The notes: a model not told the origin generated them from the letters alone. 64,000 nt of DNA from Anaerolineae bacterium (GCA_025060135.1 JANXCY010000006.1:1-64000), one strand, 5' to 3'; numbered from the stretch's first letter, positions 35,892 to 46,130 are shown. A program made the numbers and translations.

Positions 35892-37103
35892 ATGGATTTT
35901 TCCCTGACCCCCGAACACGAGATGGTCGTCCGCATGGTGCGGGATTTTGCGGAAAAGGAAGTGGCCCCCTGGGTGAAAGAGTACGATCGCGCCCACCGGC
36001 CCTTCGTCCGAGCCATTGAACGGATGGCCGAACTGGGCATCCTGGGGATCTGCATCCCCGTCCGCTATGGCGGGCAGGGGATGGACTATATCAGCCTGGG
36101 GCTGGCCTGCGAGGAACTGGAGCGAGTGGACACGTTCCTGCGGGTGGTGATGAGCGTCCATGTAGGCCTGAACAGCCTGGGCATTTTCCAGTGGGGGACG
36201 GAGGAACAGAAGCACCGGTTCCTGGTGCCCCAGGCCCGGGGAGAACGCTGGGCCGCCTTCGGCCTGACGGAACCCGGGGCCGGCTCCGATGTGGCCGCCA
36301 TCACCGCGACGGCCCGTCGGGAGGGGGACGTCTACATCCTCAATGGTGAGAAGATGTGGATCAGTATGGCCTCCCTGGCCCACCATTTTCTGGTCTTTGC
36401 CCGGACCGATCCCAAGGCTCCACCGCACCAGGGGATCACCGCCTTCATCGTGGAGCGAGAGATGAAGGGGATCACCACCGGCGATCTTCATGGCAAACTG
36501 GGCATCCGCGCCGGCTCCACCGGTTGGATCGCGATGAACAATGTGGAGGTCCCAGAGGGAAACCGGCTGGGCGAGGAGGGCGAGGGCTTTAAAATCGCCA
36601 TGTCCTGCCTGGATAATGGCCGTTATACCATTGGCGCCGGGGCTACTGGCCTCATCCGGGCCTGTCTGGAGGCATCGGTCCGGTACGCGCTGGAGCGCCG
36701 CACCTTTGGCCGCCCCATTGCAGAGCACCAGTTGGTCCAGCAAATGATTGCCCGGATGCGGCGGGACTACGAAATCGGGCGGTTGCTCTATCTGCGGGCT
36801 GGCTGGCTGAAGAACCAGGGAGTCCGCAACACCTGGCAGACCAGTATGGCCAAGTGGTTTGCCACGGAGGCCAGTTTTGCCGCCGCTTCGGACGCGGTCC
36901 AGATTCACGGTGCCTATGGCTACTCCGACGAGTACGACGTGGAGCGGTTCCTGCGCAACGCTAAAGGGGCCTGTATCTACGAAGGCACCACCCAGATTCA
37001 CGAACTTATCCAGGCTCAGTACGTTCTAGGATACCGGCAGGACAAGCCCCTGCGCTGCGAATTGCCCCCTTACGATCCGGAAGAGTGGCAACGGGAGGCG
37101 TAA
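35892..37103 (+). CDS. acyl-CoA dehydrogenase
   Basis: FAD enzyme of 403 residues oxidising acyl-CoA to 2-enoyl-CoA. The flavin-site motif [14 protein letters not shown] and MWISMAS, and the C-terminal catalytic glutamate in [14 protein letters not shown], are all present. The family includes short/branched-chain and glutaryl-type enzymes; chain specificity is not readable. ATG at 35892 has GGGAG upstream. First gene of the block that continues with etfB and etfA, its usual electron acceptors. The dyad upstream suggests repression relieved by an acyl-CoA or related signal. Confidence 0.93.
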   Translation: MDFSLTPEHEMVVRMVRDFAEKEVAPWVKEYDRAHRPFVRAIERMAELGILGICIPVRYGGQGMDYISLGLACEELERVDTFLRVVMSVHVGLNSLGIFQWGTEEQKHRFLVPQARGERWAAFGLTEPGAGSDVAAITATARREGDVYILNGEKMWISMASLAHHFLVFARTDPKAPPHQGITAFIVEREMKGITTGDLHGKLGIRAGSTGWIAMNNVEVPEGNRLGEEGEGFKIAMSCLDNGRYTIGAGATGLIRACLEASVRYALERRTFGRPIAEHQLVQQMIARMRRDYEIGRLLYLRAGWLKNQGVRNTWQTSMAKWFATEASFAAASDAVQIHGAYGYSDEYDVERFLRNAKGACIYEGTTQIHELIQAQYVLGYRQDKPLRCELPPYDPEEWQREA

Positions 37104-37158
37104 CCTCACCCCACCCCGGCCCTTCGGGCCACGGGAGGGGATAGGGGGGAGGTGAGGT
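37104..37158. repeat. GC-rich inverted repeat between acyl-CoA dehydrogenase and etfB
   Basis: Outer arms CCTCACCCC and the matching GGTGAGG at the far end, with an inner GGCCCTTCGGGCC hairpin. It may form a hairpin between the cistrons. Confidence 0.6.
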
Positions 37159-37191
37159 CCATTTCCCCATCCCACAACCGGAGGTGAAGCC

Positions 37192-37995
37192 ATGCATATT
37201 GTCGTCTGTACCAAACAGACACCCGACTCGGCGGCCAAATTGACGGTGGACGCTGCAGGCCACGTCTCGTGGGGGGATTCTCCTATTGTCATCAACCCAT
37301 GGGATGAGTACGCGGTGGAGGAAGCGTTGCTCATCAAGGAACGGCTGGGAGGCAACGCGACCGTTACCGTCATCTCCATGGGGCCCGAGGCCGCGCTGGA
37401 GGCGCTCAAACACGCCATCGCGATGGGGGCCGACGAGGGCATCCGCATCTGGGACCCCGCTTTTGAGGGCTCAGACACGCTGGCGACCTCCTATGTCCTG
37501 GCGAAGGCCATAGAGAAAATAGGAGACGTGGACCTGGTCCTTTTCGGCAAGTCCGCCATTGACAGCCAGACGGGACAGACACCGGTGGAAGTGGCCCGGC
37601 GGCTGGGCTTTTCCCCTCTCACGTACGTCATCAGGATTGCCGAACTGGACCCCGTGGGGAAGTCCATCACCGTAGAGCGACTCCTGGAGCAGGGTCGCCA
37701 GGTGGTGAAGGCTCCCCTGCCCGCCGTCATCGGCACCATTAAGGGGATCAACGAACCCCGCTACCCCTCGTTTATGGGCATCCGCAAGGCCACCCGCGCC
37801 CAGTACCCGGTCTGGAGCGCGGCCGACATCGGCGCGGACCTGGCCAAGGTCGGCGCGGTCGGCTCCGGCGTCCGCTGGACCCGGATTTTCCCGCCCCCGG
37901 CCCGGGAGGGGAGAGCCGAAATCATCCAGGCCGAGACAGTGGAGGAGACTGTCCGCATCCTGGTAGATAAACTGATGGCGGAGAAGGTGATTTAA
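37192..37995 (+). CDS. etfB: electron transfer flavoprotein beta subunit
   Basis: EtfB, 267 residues, binds AMP and pairs with EtfA to carry electrons from acyl-CoA dehydrogenases. The VVCTKQTPDSAAKL start, INPWDEYAVEEALLIKE and the DSQTGQTPVEVARRLG stretch are standard. The acyl-CoA dehydrogenase gene lies 88 bases upstream and etfA 13 bases downstream. It ends in a normal alpha-helical tail. No bifurcation-specific partners are adjacent. Confidence 0.95.
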   Translation: MHIVVCTKQTPDSAAKLTVDAAGHVSWGDSPIVINPWDEYAVEEALLIKERLGGNATVTVISMGPEAALEALKHAIAMGADEGIRIWDPAFEGSDTLATSYVLAKAIEKIGDVDLVLFGKSAIDSQTGQTPVEVARRLGFSPLTYVIRIAELDPVGKSITVERLLEQGRQVVKAPLPAVIGTIKGINEPRYPSFMGIRKATRAQYPVWSAADIGADLAKVGAVGSGVRWTRIFPPPAREGRAEIIQAETVEETVRILVDKLMAEKVI

Positions 37996-38008
37996 ACCGG
38001 AGGAAACA

Positions 38009-38995
38009 ATGAGCAACGACATTTTCGTCTGGATGGAGCAATTCAACGGACAGGTGGCAACCCCGTCGTGGGAGGCCATCGGCGCCGCCCGGGCCCTGAG
38101 CGAGACCCTGGGCGGACAGGTCTGCGCCTGCCTCTTCGGGCACGGTGTGGAGGCGCTGGCGAAAGAGGCTATCGCCTACGGCGCCGACCGGGTCTTCCTG
38201 GCCGACGACCCCACCCTGGCCGATTTTCGTCTGGAGCCGTACACGGCCCTGATGGCCGAACTGGCCCGCCAGTATCAGCCCGCGCTCATCCTGATGGGCG
38301 CCACCGCCCGGGGCCGCGACCTGGGCCCAGCCGTGGCGGTGGACCTGGACACCGGATGTGTGGCAGACTGCACCGCGCTGGAATTCCAGGATGGACAACT
38401 GGTGGCTACCCGGCCCATCTACGCCGGGAAACTCCTCTGCACCTGCACGGTCCCGGAACGACGGCCCGCCATCTTCACCCTGCGGGCCCGCGCCTTCCCG
38501 AAGCCCGAACCCGACCCCTCCCGTACCGGCGAGGTTGTCCGGCTGGCCCCCGTTCTTAAAGAAGAGGACATCCCCTCCAAAGTCGTTGGCTTCCAGGAGA
38601 CGGTGGGGGGAGTCAGCCTGACCGATGCCGCCATCATCGTCTCCGGCGGTCGGGGGGTGGGCGGGCCAGAGGGATTTGAGCCCATCCGCGAACTGGCACG
38701 GGTGCTGAAGGCCGCCGTCGGCGCTTCCCGCGCCGCCGTGGACGCCGGGTGGATTCCCTATGAGCACCAGGTCGGGCAGACCGGCAAGACCGTCAGCCCG
38801 GACCTCTACATCGCCTGCGGCATCTCCGGCGCCATCCAGCACCAGGCCGGAATGCGCACCAGTAAGGTCATCGTCGCCATCAACAAGGACCCGGAAGCAC
38901 CCATCTTTCAACTGGCCCGCTACGGGATCGTCGGCGACCTCTTCCAGTACGTCCCCGCTCTCACTGCCGAATTGAAGAAGCGACTGGGAACGTAG
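38009..38995 (+). CDS. etfA: electron transfer flavoprotein alpha subunit
   Basis: EtfA, 328 residues, holds FAD in its C-terminal domain: [13 protein letters not shown] and [19 protein letters not shown], then [19 protein letters not shown]. With EtfB it links acyl-CoA oxidation to the quinone pool or another acceptor. The N-terminal half is the subunit-specific scaffold. Start ATG 38009 has GGAGG upstream. The next gene, ricT, follows after 77 bases. Confidence 0.96.
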   Translation: MSNDIFVWMEQFNGQVATPSWEAIGAARALSETLGGQVCACLFGHGVEALAKEAIAYGADRVFLADDPTLADFRLEPYTALMAELARQYQPALILMGATARGRDLGPAVAVDLDTGCVADCTALEFQDGQLVATRPIYAGKLLCTCTVPERRPAIFTLRARAFPKPEPDPSRTGEVVRLAPVLKEEDIPSKVVGFQETVGGVSLTDAAIIVSGGRGVGGPEGFEPIRELARVLKAAVGASRAAVDAGWIPYEHQVGQTGKTVSPDLYIACGISGAIQHQAGMRTSKVIVAINKDPEAPIFQLARYGIVGDLFQYVPALTAELKKRLGT

Positions 38996-39020
38996 GATGA
39001 ACAGCCTCCTACAGGCCGCC

Positions 39021-39036
39021 GGTGAAAATTTTCACC
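39021..39036. repeat. 16-bp perfect palindrome
   Basis: GGTGAAAATTTTCACC, 37 bases before the ricT start, next to ACCGCAGAGAACGCAGA (39039-39055), also found at 16298-16314. Function unknown; possible protein-binding site or repeat element. Confidence 0.7.
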
Positions 39037-39072
39037 GCACCGCAGAGAACGCAGAATAGTACCAGAAGGATT

Positions 39073-39987
39073 ATGGAAAGAGCAGAGATAGAGACCGAAA
39101 TCCATGCGGAAGAGCCGGTCCGGGAAGAACACCCGCCCCATCTGGAGCCGGCGGAACAGCCCATCGTGGGCGTCCGTTTCCAGGAAGGGGGGAAGATTTA
39201 CTCCTTCCTGCCCGGCTCCTGCAGCGATCTGATTCCGGGCGACTTCGTCGTGGTGGATACCGCCTGGGGGCGACAGATCGGGCGGGTCGTCTTCATCCAG
39301 TATCTGCCTCCAGAGCAGCGCCGGGACGATTTGAAGACCATCCTCCGGCGAGCCACCGGCGCCGACCTGGCCCTGCGGCAACAGTGGGAAGAAAAGGCCA
39401 GAGAAGTCCTCCAGCAATTGCGGGAGCGGGCCTTCCGACAGTCCATGCCGGTGAAATTTGCCACCGCCGAATACACCCTGGACGGCAAACGGCTTACCAT
39501 CCTCTATGAGACGGAGGGAAAAGTAGACCTGGAGGAACTCCGTCAGGAACTGGCGGCAAACCTCCAGACCCAGGTGGAGATGCGGCAAATCGGACCCCGG
39601 GACCGAGCGAAACTGCTGGGTGGGTACGGGGCCTGCGGCGAACTCCGCTGCTGCTCCCGCTTCCTGGCAGAGTTCAACCCCGTCTCCATCCGGATGGGAA
39701 AGGCCCAGGGTATCTCCCTGACCCCCTCCGACATTACCGGGATGTGCGGACGGCTGCGCTGCTGCCTGGCCTACGAGTACGAGACCTACCAGGAGGCCCT
39801 TCAGAGACTGCCCAAACTCAAGAGCATCGTTCGCACGCCCAGGGGAGTTGGCAAGGTGGTGGACCTGGCCCCACTGAAAGGAACAGTCATCGTCCAGATA
39901 GAAGACCAGCGGGTGGAAGTCCCCGCCGGTGAGATAGAAGTGCTCCCGAAAGACTCCCTCCAATCCGTCCCGAAGGAGGAAGCATGA
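39073..39987 (+). CDS. PSP1-domain protein RicT/YaaT-like
   Basis: Protein of 304 residues with the PSP1 domain. The paired cysteine motifs CGELRCC and CGRLRCCLAYEYE are those that bind Fe-S clusters in Bacillus RicT (YaaT), part of the RicAFT complex affecting RNase Y activity and development. Cytoplasmic; the N-terminal 30 residues are acidic. ATG at 39073 has AGAAGGA upstream. The PIG-L gene overlaps its last four bases. ricA and ricF are not in the window, so the role here is inferred by family only. Confidence 0.85.
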   Translation: MERAEIETEIHAEEPVREEHPPHLEPAEQPIVGVRFQEGGKIYSFLPGSCSDLIPGDFVVVDTAWGRQIGRVVFIQYLPPEQRRDDLKTILRRATGADLALRQQWEEKAREVLQQLRERAFRQSMPVKFATAEYTLDGKRLTILYETEGKVDLEELRQELAANLQTQVEMRQIGPRDRAKLLGGYGACGELRCCSRFLAEFNPVSIRMGKAQGISLTPSDITGMCGRLRCCLAYEYETYQEALQRLPKLKSIVRTPRGVGKVVDLAPLKGTVIVQIEDQRVEVPAGEIEVLPKDSLQSVPKEEA

Positions 39988-40682
39988 ACACACCCGAGCG
40001 GGTTATGGTCATCCTGGCCCATCCGGATGACCCGGAGTTTTTCTGCGGAGGAACGATCGGGCGGTGGGTTCGGGAGGGCCGGGAGGTAGTCTACGTCCTG
40101 GCGACCCATGGGGAGCGGGGCTCCGATGACCCGACCCTCTCCCCGGAGCAACTGGCCCGCATCCGGGAAGAGGAACAGCGGGCCGCTGCGCGCGTCCTGG
40201 GCGTACGGGAGGTCATCTTTCTGGACTACCCCGACGGGTCCCTGACCCCCAGCCTGGAACTGCGCCGGGACCTGGCCCGTCAGATTCGCCGCTGGAAGCC
40301 CGACATCGTCATCACCTGCGACCCTACCGTCCGTTACCGCTCCGGATACCTGAACCACCCTGACCACCGGGCGATCGGCGATGCTGCGCTGGACGCCGTC
40401 TACCCCGATGCCCGTAATCCGATGCAGTTTCCTGAACTGCGGGCCGAAGGGCTGGAGCCCCATCGGGTGCGGGAAGTCTATATCGCTGGCGCCGCCGAAC
40501 CGGATACCGAAGTGGACATCACCGACACCCTGGCCCTGAAACTGGAAGCCCTCCGCCAGCACCGCTCCCAGATTGCCGACCCGGACGGCCTGGAAGCCCG
40601 GTTGAGGGAGTGGTACCGCAAAGAGGGGCCCGACGGAACGGTCCGGTACATAGAACGGTTCCGGCGGGTCATGCTGAGGTGA
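39984..40682 (+). CDS. PIG-L family deacetylase
   Basis: Zinc-dependent N-acetyl-sugar deacetylase of 232 residues. Zinc ligands lie in LAHPDDPEFFCGG (the AHPDD motif) and YLNHPDHRAIGDA (HPDH motif). Relatives act on GlcNAc-inositol, bacillithiol precursors or diacetylchitobiose. The neighbourhood (M20D amidohydrolase 4 bases on, galactokinase, GT39 protein) suggests sugar or envelope work, but the substrate is open. Translationally coupled to ricT by an ATGA overlap. Confidence 0.87.
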   Translation: MNTPERVMVILAHPDDPEFFCGGTIGRWVREGREVVYVLATHGERGSDDPTLSPEQLARIREEEQRAAARVLGVREVIFLDYPDGSLTPSLELRRDLARQIRRWKPDIVITCDPTVRYRSGYLNHPDHRAIGDAALDAVYPDARNPMQFPELRAEGLEPHRVREVYIAGAAEPDTEVDITDTLALKLEALRQHRSQIADPDGLEARLREWYRKEGPDGTVRYIERFRRVMLR

Positions 40683-40686
40683 ATCC

Positions 40687-41859
40687 ATGATCCCGTGGCT
40701 CACGGCAGCGCAGAGCAAGCGGGAACAACTGATCGCCTGGCGGCGGGATTTCCACCGCCACCCCGAACTGGCCTACGCCGAAGAACGGACAGCCAGCATC
40801 GTTGCGGCCCACCTGGAGCGGCTGGGCTATCGGGTACGGACCGGCGTTGGGAGGACTGGCGTTGTCGGTGTCCTGGAGGGCGCCCGGCCCGGCCCCGTGG
40901 TGATGGTCCGCTTTGATATGGACGCTCTCCCCATCACCGAGGAGACCGGTGCGGAGTACGCCTCCACCATCCCTGGCCGGATGCATGCCTGTGGCCACGA
41001 TGGCCACGTCGCGATGGGGATGGGACTGGCAGAACTGCTGACCGAAATCCGAGACCGGATGGCCGGCGCGGTCAAACTGGTCTTCCAGCCCGCTGAGGAG
41101 GGCGGGAACGGAGCCGAGGCGATGATTCGGGACGGCGTGCTGGAGGATCCCCGCCCGGACGTCTTCCTGGCCGCGCACCTCTGGGCAGACCGACCGGTGG
41201 GGTCGGTGGACGTAACCCCAGGCCCGGTGATGGCAGCAGCGGAGCGGTGGGTCTGCACAGTGCATGGGCAGGGCGGCCACGGGGCCCTCCCCCACCAGAC
41301 GGTAGACCCCATTGTGGCGGCGGCCCATATGGTCTGTGCCCTGCAAACGGTGGTCAGCCGCAACGTGAGCCCGCTGGAGACCGCGGTGGTAACCGTGGGA
41401 GCGATCCACGGCGGCGACGCCTTCAACGTCATTCCGGCCCAGGTGGAAATGAGCGGGACCATCCGCACCTACGAGCCATCGGCACGGGAAGTGGCCATCC
41501 GGCGGGTACGGGAGGTGCTGGAGGGCGTAGCGGGGGCCTTCGGCGCCCGGGCCGAAGTAACCATCGTCTCCCTGACCCCCGCCGTCATCAACGACCCCAA
41601 GGTAACTTCGGTAGTGCGACAGGCAGCGGAGGCCATCCTGGGCCCGGAACGGGTTACTTCCGGAGAGCGGACGATGGGGAGCGAAGACGCTGCCTTCTTC
41701 CTGCGCCAGGTACCCGGGTGCTACTTCTTCGTTGGTGCGGCCAACCCGGCCCGGGGCCTGGGCGCGCCCCACCACAATCCCCGCTTTGACTTTGACGAGG
41801 AGGCAATGGAGATCGGCCTGGCCGTCCTGGCCCAGGCCATCGGCCTCTATCTGCTGTAA
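40687..41859 (+). CDS. M20D amidohydrolase (N-acyl amino acid/peptide hydrolase)
   Basis: Metal-dependent amidohydrolase of 390 residues in the hippurate/IAA-amino acid hydrolase group. HACGHDGHVAM near residue 98 carries the metal ligands and PAEEGGNGA the catalytic glutamate; the final histidine is in APHHNPRFDFDE. A dimerisation domain (QGGHGALPHQTVDPIVAA) sits in the middle. It removes acyl or amide groups from amino acids. ATG at 40687 follows the PIG-L stop by four bases. Confidence 0.88.
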   Translation: MIPWLTAAQSKREQLIAWRRDFHRHPELAYAEERTASIVAAHLERLGYRVRTGVGRTGVVGVLEGARPGPVVMVRFDMDALPITEETGAEYASTIPGRMHACGHDGHVAMGMGLAELLTEIRDRMAGAVKLVFQPAEEGGNGAEAMIRDGVLEDPRPDVFLAAHLWADRPVGSVDVTPGPVMAAAERWVCTVHGQGGHGALPHQTVDPIVAAAHMVCALQTVVSRNVSPLETAVVTVGAIHGGDAFNVIPAQVEMSGTIRTYEPSAREVAIRRVREVLEGVAGAFGARAEVTIVSLTPAVINDPKVTSVVRQAAEAILGPERVTSGERTMGSEDAAFFLRQVPGCYFFVGAANPARGLGAPHHNPRFDFDEEAMEIGLAVLAQAIGLYLL

Positions 41860-41910
41860 TTATCCGTATCCGGGCTGTTGGAGCCTCCGGTCGGGAAAGA
41901 GAGGAACTCC

Positions 41911-43080
41911 GTGGATGAAAGACTCTTTCAGGCCGCTGTGGATGGATTTCGGGCTCATTTCGGATATGATCCGGCCCTCCTGGTGCGCGCGCCAGGGCGG
42001 GTCAACCTCCTGGGCGAGCACACCGACTACAACGAGGGCTTCGTCCTGCCCGTTGCAGTGGACCGCGCCGCGTGGGTAGCAGCCTCCCCGCGTCCTGATT
42101 CCACCGTCCGCCTGGTGGCCCTGGATATGGGGACAGAAGCGACCTTCCCGCTGGACCCCATCCCGCCCCGCCAGGGGGACTGGGCCGATTACCCGCGCGG
42201 GGTGGCCTGGGCACTGGCGGGGGCCGGATTCTCCCTCGCCGGGATGGACGCCGTCCTGACCTCCGATGTCCCCATCGGCGCCGGCCTCTCCTCCTCAGCG
42301 GCGGTGGAGGTCGCCTTCGCCTGGACCTGGAAGGAACTCTCCGGCCTGCCGCTGGAGCGTACCGAACTGGCCCTCCTCTGCCAGCGGGCCGAGAACGAGT
42401 ACGTGGGGGTCCGCTGCGGGATTATGGACCAGATGGCCTCGGTCTGGGGGCGGGCGGGGCATGCCCTCCTGCTGGACTGCCGGACCCTGGCCGTGGAGAC
42501 CGTCCCCATCCCCCCGGGCGTTGCCATCGTGGTGGCGGATACGCTGGTGCGGCGGGAACTGGCGGCTTCCGAGTACAACCGCCGCCGCCAGGAGTGTGAG
42601 GAAGCCGTGCAAATTCTGGCTGACTATATTCCGGGCACTCGCGCTCTGCGGGACGTCTCGCTGGAGGACCTGGACCGCTTCGGCGGCCATCTCCCTCCGA
42701 CTCTCCTCCGGCGTGCCCGCCACGTGGTCCGCTCCAACATCCGGGTGCTGTGGGCCGTCGCCGCCTTCCGCGCTGGCGACCTGGCGGCCGTCGGCAAAGC
42801 AATGAAATACTCTCACCTCAGCCTTCGGGACGACTACCAGGTCAGTTCGCCGGAACTGGACACCCTGGCCGAGGCGGCCTGGGAAGTGCCGGGCTGCTGG
42901 GGCGCCCGGCTCACCGGCGCTGGATTCGGGGGGTGCATCGTCGCCCTGGTCGCCGAGGAGGCAGTGCCGGAACTGGCCCGCCACCTGGAAGAAGTCTACC
43001 AGGCCCGCTTCGGGCGCCGTCCCACCGTTACCGTCTGCCGCGCCTCGGATGGGGCTCAGAGCGTGAAGAGGGCAACGTGA
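41911..43080 (+). CDS. galK: galactokinase
   Basis: GHMP kinase of 389 residues phosphorylating galactose at C1. The galactokinase signature GRVNLLGEHTDYNEGFVLP near residue 28, the ATP loop PIGAGLSSSAAVEVA and the final GARLTGAGFGGC motif are all intact. Start is GTG 41911 with GAGAGG upstream; a TTG at 41878 is possible. A galE begins at 63197 in a separate unit. The GT39 gene overlaps its stop by four bases. Confidence 0.94.
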   Translation: MDERLFQAAVDGFRAHFGYDPALLVRAPGRVNLLGEHTDYNEGFVLPVAVDRAAWVAASPRPDSTVRLVALDMGTEATFPLDPIPPRQGDWADYPRGVAWALAGAGFSLAGMDAVLTSDVPIGAGLSSSAAVEVAFAWTWKELSGLPLERTELALLCQRAENEYVGVRCGIMDQMASVWGRAGHALLLDCRTLAVETVPIPPGVAIVVADTLVRRELAASEYNRRRQECEEAVQILADYIPGTRALRDVSLEDLDRFGGHLPPTLLRRARHVVRSNIRVLWAVAAFRAGDLAAVGKAMKYSHLSLRDDYQVSSPELDTLAEAAWEVPGCWGARLTGAGFGGCIVALVAEEAVPELARHLEEVYQARFGRRPTVTVCRASDGAQSVKRAT

Positions 43081-44963
43081 AGCGTGGGAATCGCTTGCTC
43101 CTGCCCGGGGTCGCGCTCCTGGCGTTCTGGACCCTCGCGCTGCGGGGGCTGGGAACGCATAGTTTCTGGTACGACGAAATCTTCAACGCCGATCTGGCCC
43201 TCAACTCCTCCGCTGGTAGTATCCTGCACGTCCTGCGTACAGCCCAGCCGTACCCGCCCCTTTATCTGCTGCTGCTGAAGGGATGGGTCGGGCTGACCGG
43301 CGCGCGGCCGTATGCGCCGGGCCTGGAGGCGGCCGGCGCGCTGGAGACCCTCCTGCGCTTCCCCAGCGTGGCCGCCGCCGCGCTGACACTGGCGCTCCTG
43401 GCCCCGCTGGGCCGCCGGATCGGAGGACCGACCGCATGGGTAGCCCCCTACCTGCTGGCTTTCCACCCCACCCTTCTGGCCTACACGCGGGATGCCCGTA
43501 TGTACCCTCTCTGGAGTTTCTGGCTCCTTCTGGCCCTCCTGGGCCTGACGGCGCGTCGCCCCGGGCTCTGGCTCCTGGGTGGGACAGCGGCCCTTCTGAC
43601 CCACTATTTCTCCCTCTTTCCCCTGGGCGCCGCCGCGCTGGTTGTCTTCCTCTCCCGCCGCTTTCCCGGCTGGAAGGGGCTCCTGTGGCTGGCGGCTCCC
43701 TTCGTACCGGCGGCCCTCTGGGGTCTCTGGGCCCTGCCGGTAACGGCCGGATTCGGGAGTTTCGCCACAGCCGCGCCGCCCACCTTTGCGGTTTTCCTCC
43801 GGGAGATGGGGCCAGAATTGATGACGGCCGGGGAATGGCTGACCCCTCTGGCCTGGACGCCGCCGGACCTCTGGGGGTACGGAGGGCTGGCGTTGGGGAC
43901 GCTGGGCCTGCTCCTGGCCGGGATTCGCTCCCCGCGAGGCTATCCGGTAGCCGGGGCTCTTATCCTCGGCGGACTAACCCTCTTTGCTTTCTGGCAATTC
44001 CGCCCCGTCTACCACACCCGATACCTCTTCTGGGCACTCCCCCTGGTCGCGCTGGGGTTGGTCGCGCTGCTTGGGGAGGTGGCCCGCCCGCTGGGCCGCT
44101 ACGGGGGGCCTGTGCTGACGGCTGGAGTCGCGGCGGCGGTCCTGCTCTGGAGTGCCCGCGCCACGGCGGCGATACACGCCGCCCCGCGCACCACCTGGTA
44201 CCCCGACTTCCGCCAGGCGGCGGCTCTGATCAACGCCCGCGCCCGGCCCGAAGACCGGGGACTGACGGTGGCCGCCCACGGGGTCCAGGCCCTGCAGGTC
44301 TATCGGACCGTCATTCCCTTCGCCGAAGGGCCAGGCATCGGCCAGTTGGTCCTGCCCGAGGATGGGGCGCTCTGGCTGGACCGGCACCGTCCATCGGGAG
44401 ATGGCCGCTACTGGCTGTTGCTCTACCAGGACGGAGCCGTAGACCCGGGCGGGGTCATCGTGGGGACGCTGGAGGAAGCCGGCGGGTACCGGGTAGAGAT
44501 GCTCTATAGCCACGAACTGCGCCTCTACGCCTACGCGCTGCCGGAGGAGGTGCGGTTCCGGCCGCTGATGCCGGAGCGGGAAATCGGGGCCCACTTTGAG
44601 GGGGGCATCGTCCTGCGGGGCGCGACCGTCCATCGGGAGGACCGGTTGGTGCCCGTCTACCTTTTCTGGGAACTGACGGCCCCGCAGAGCCGGGGGCTGA
44701 CCGGTGCCGTCCACCTGGTGCGCCAGGCCGGGGAGCGACCGATCACCCAGCAGGACAAACCCGTCCTCAACGAATACTGGCCGCTCCCCCGGCTGCCGGT
44801 GGGGAGGCTCCTCGCCGATCGGTACGAACTGATCATCCCCTCTGACCTTCCCGCCGGAACCTACACCCTCTTCGCGCTGCTCTACGATCCGGAGACTGGC
44901 CGGCGGTGCCTCATAGAGGGGGGCGGGGAAATGGTCAACCTGGGAGCATTCTCCTGGCCGTGA
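43077..44963 (+). CDS. GT39-like integral membrane glycosyltransferase
   Basis: Protein of 628 residues with about ten membrane helices in the first 400. The early HSFWYDEIFNADLAL motif holds the Asp-Glu pair expected for GT-C enzymes that use polyprenyl-phosphate sugars. The C-terminal 200 residues form an extracytoplasmic beta-rich domain. Start is GTG 43077 overlapping the galK stop, with AGAGGG upstream. It is a second GT39-like gene after the one at 4459-6219, with a different C-terminal domain. Substrate unknown; neighbouring galK hints at a galactose-related glycan. Confidence 0.75.
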   Translation: MKRGNRLLLPGVALLAFWTLALRGLGTHSFWYDEIFNADLALNSSAGSILHVLRTAQPYPPLYLLLLKGWVGLTGARPYAPGLEAAGALETLLRFPSVAAAALTLALLAPLGRRIGGPTAWVAPYLLAFHPTLLAYTRDARMYPLWSFWLLLALLGLTARRPGLWLLGGTAALLTHYFSLFPLGAAALVVFLSRRFPGWKGLLWLAAPFVPAALWGLWALPVTAGFGSFATAAPPTFAVFLREMGPELMTAGEWLTPLAWTPPDLWGYGGLALGTLGLLLAGIRSPRGYPVAGALILGGLTLFAFWQFRPVYHTRYLFWALPLVALGLVALLGEVARPLGRYGGPVLTAGVAAAVLLWSARATAAIHAAPRTTWYPDFRQAAALINARARPEDRGLTVAAHGVQALQVYRTVIPFAEGPGIGQLVLPEDGALWLDRHRPSGDGRYWLLLYQDGAVDPGGVIVGTLEEAGGYRVEMLYSHELRLYAYALPEEVRFRPLMPEREIGAHFEGGIVLRGATVHREDRLVPVYLFWELTAPQSRGLTGAVHLVRQAGERPITQQDKPVLNEYWPLPRLPVGRLLADRYELIIPSDLPAGTYTLFALLYDPETGRRCLIEGGGEMVNLGAFSWP

Positions 44964-45247
44964 GAATAGGGGTAGCACTCAGAAAATCGTGGAGTCGTTC
45001 GTAGTGAGCCACGAAGCGCCACGCGCCGATTGCTTCGGGCACTTTGTGCCCTCGCCTCGGCGCAAGCGCCTTCGGCGCGTGGCGCAATGACATTAGGCGT
45101 TCGCGCCGAGGTTGTCACTGCGAGCGAAGCGAAGCAGGCGCAGCGGAGTGGCTCTTTATCGCTGCAAAACACCCTTTTCCTGGCGCAAAGCGGCACTCCA
45201 CCTTGGTGCGAGCGCTTTCAGCGCGTGGCACTGCGTTCCGTGCCTGA
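44964..45247. repeat. repeat-rich non-coding stretch
   Basis: Several imperfect repeats: CACTGCGAGCGAAGCGAAGC (45116-45135), of the TTGCGAGCGAAGCGAAGCAA type common in many genomes, two GCGCGTGGC-like units, and hairpins such as GGGCACTTTGTGCCC and GCGCCTTCGGCGC. No gene is supported. Confidence 0.65.
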
Positions 45248-46015
45248 CTACGAGCCCTCCACGCTATCATGCGGTGCTACCAGGTTGGGCCCAACCCGCG
45301 CGAACTTTGAGGCCCTCTCGCTACAACGGGTCGGCGCAGGCAACCCCTGCCCTAATTGACAAAATTCCGCTCCGGAGAGGCCAGAAACGGCCTGCTTCAG
45401 CGTGTACGGGTCGGTCAGCGCCCCGGCCATACGCTGGATCAACTGTTCCTTGCACACATTTACATAGTCCACATCGTGTACCCGGGCCATCGCCACCAGG
45501 GACCCCCGGGTCAGCCGCTCCAGACATTCCCTTAGCGGGACATCGGGCTGGATAGGCCGGATCCGTTTGCGCTCATGATACCGCCGGGATTGTTCCTCAT
45601 ATCTTTGCAGGAACGAACCCGGATACCGCCATTCCACCCGCCAGTCCAGGTGCTGAAACCGTTCATCTTCTGAGGCCCACTCTAGGGCCACGTCGGTGTA
45701 AAAGCGGGCCAGAGCCATCGGGCCGTCCGAAAATGGCCCAGGTTGGCAGCGGCAGAACCCATGATGACCAGAACCATCGGGTCTTCCACCTGGCTCACCA
45801 GAGGGAGATACTGTCGGTACAGACGGCATATCCCTTTATCGTCGCTCAGGTATCCCAGCGCCCTGACCGCTTCCTCCACTTCCGAGTCCGAATCGTAGAA
45901 ACGGGTCCGTTTTTTCCTCTTCCTGGAGAGCCTGGGCTCGGGAGAGAATCTCCCCCAGACCCGGCCCCCGATGAACGGGCGATTGGGAATGTCGGCGTTT
46001 CGGTTTTTGGGCCAT
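45248..46015 (-). pseudogene. frameshifted gene, possible helix-rich Rho_N/SAP-like domain
   Basis: Three minus-strand ORFs read as one protein in pieces: MAQKPKRRHSQS... from 46015, then SEVEEAVRALGYLSDDKG from about 45890, then MALARFYTDVALEWASEDERF from about 45720. The joins coincide with a T6 run at 45910-45915 and an A4 run at 45730-45733, so each could be a lost or gained base, real or a sequencing error. The last part has a RLTRGSLVAMARVHDV...KEQLIQRM pattern like Rho_N/SAP helical motifs. The 3' end, from about 45357, runs into repeat sequence. Function unknown. Confidence 0.6.
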
Positions 46016-46130
46016 AGGATGTCTTGTAATCATTTTGTGCCTGGAAAGGGTTAGGAAAGAGCCATTTTCCTGGGTTTCGTGGCTCCCCACGAACAATATG
46101 CCCATTTTCGGCGTGGTTGACCAGCGGCCT

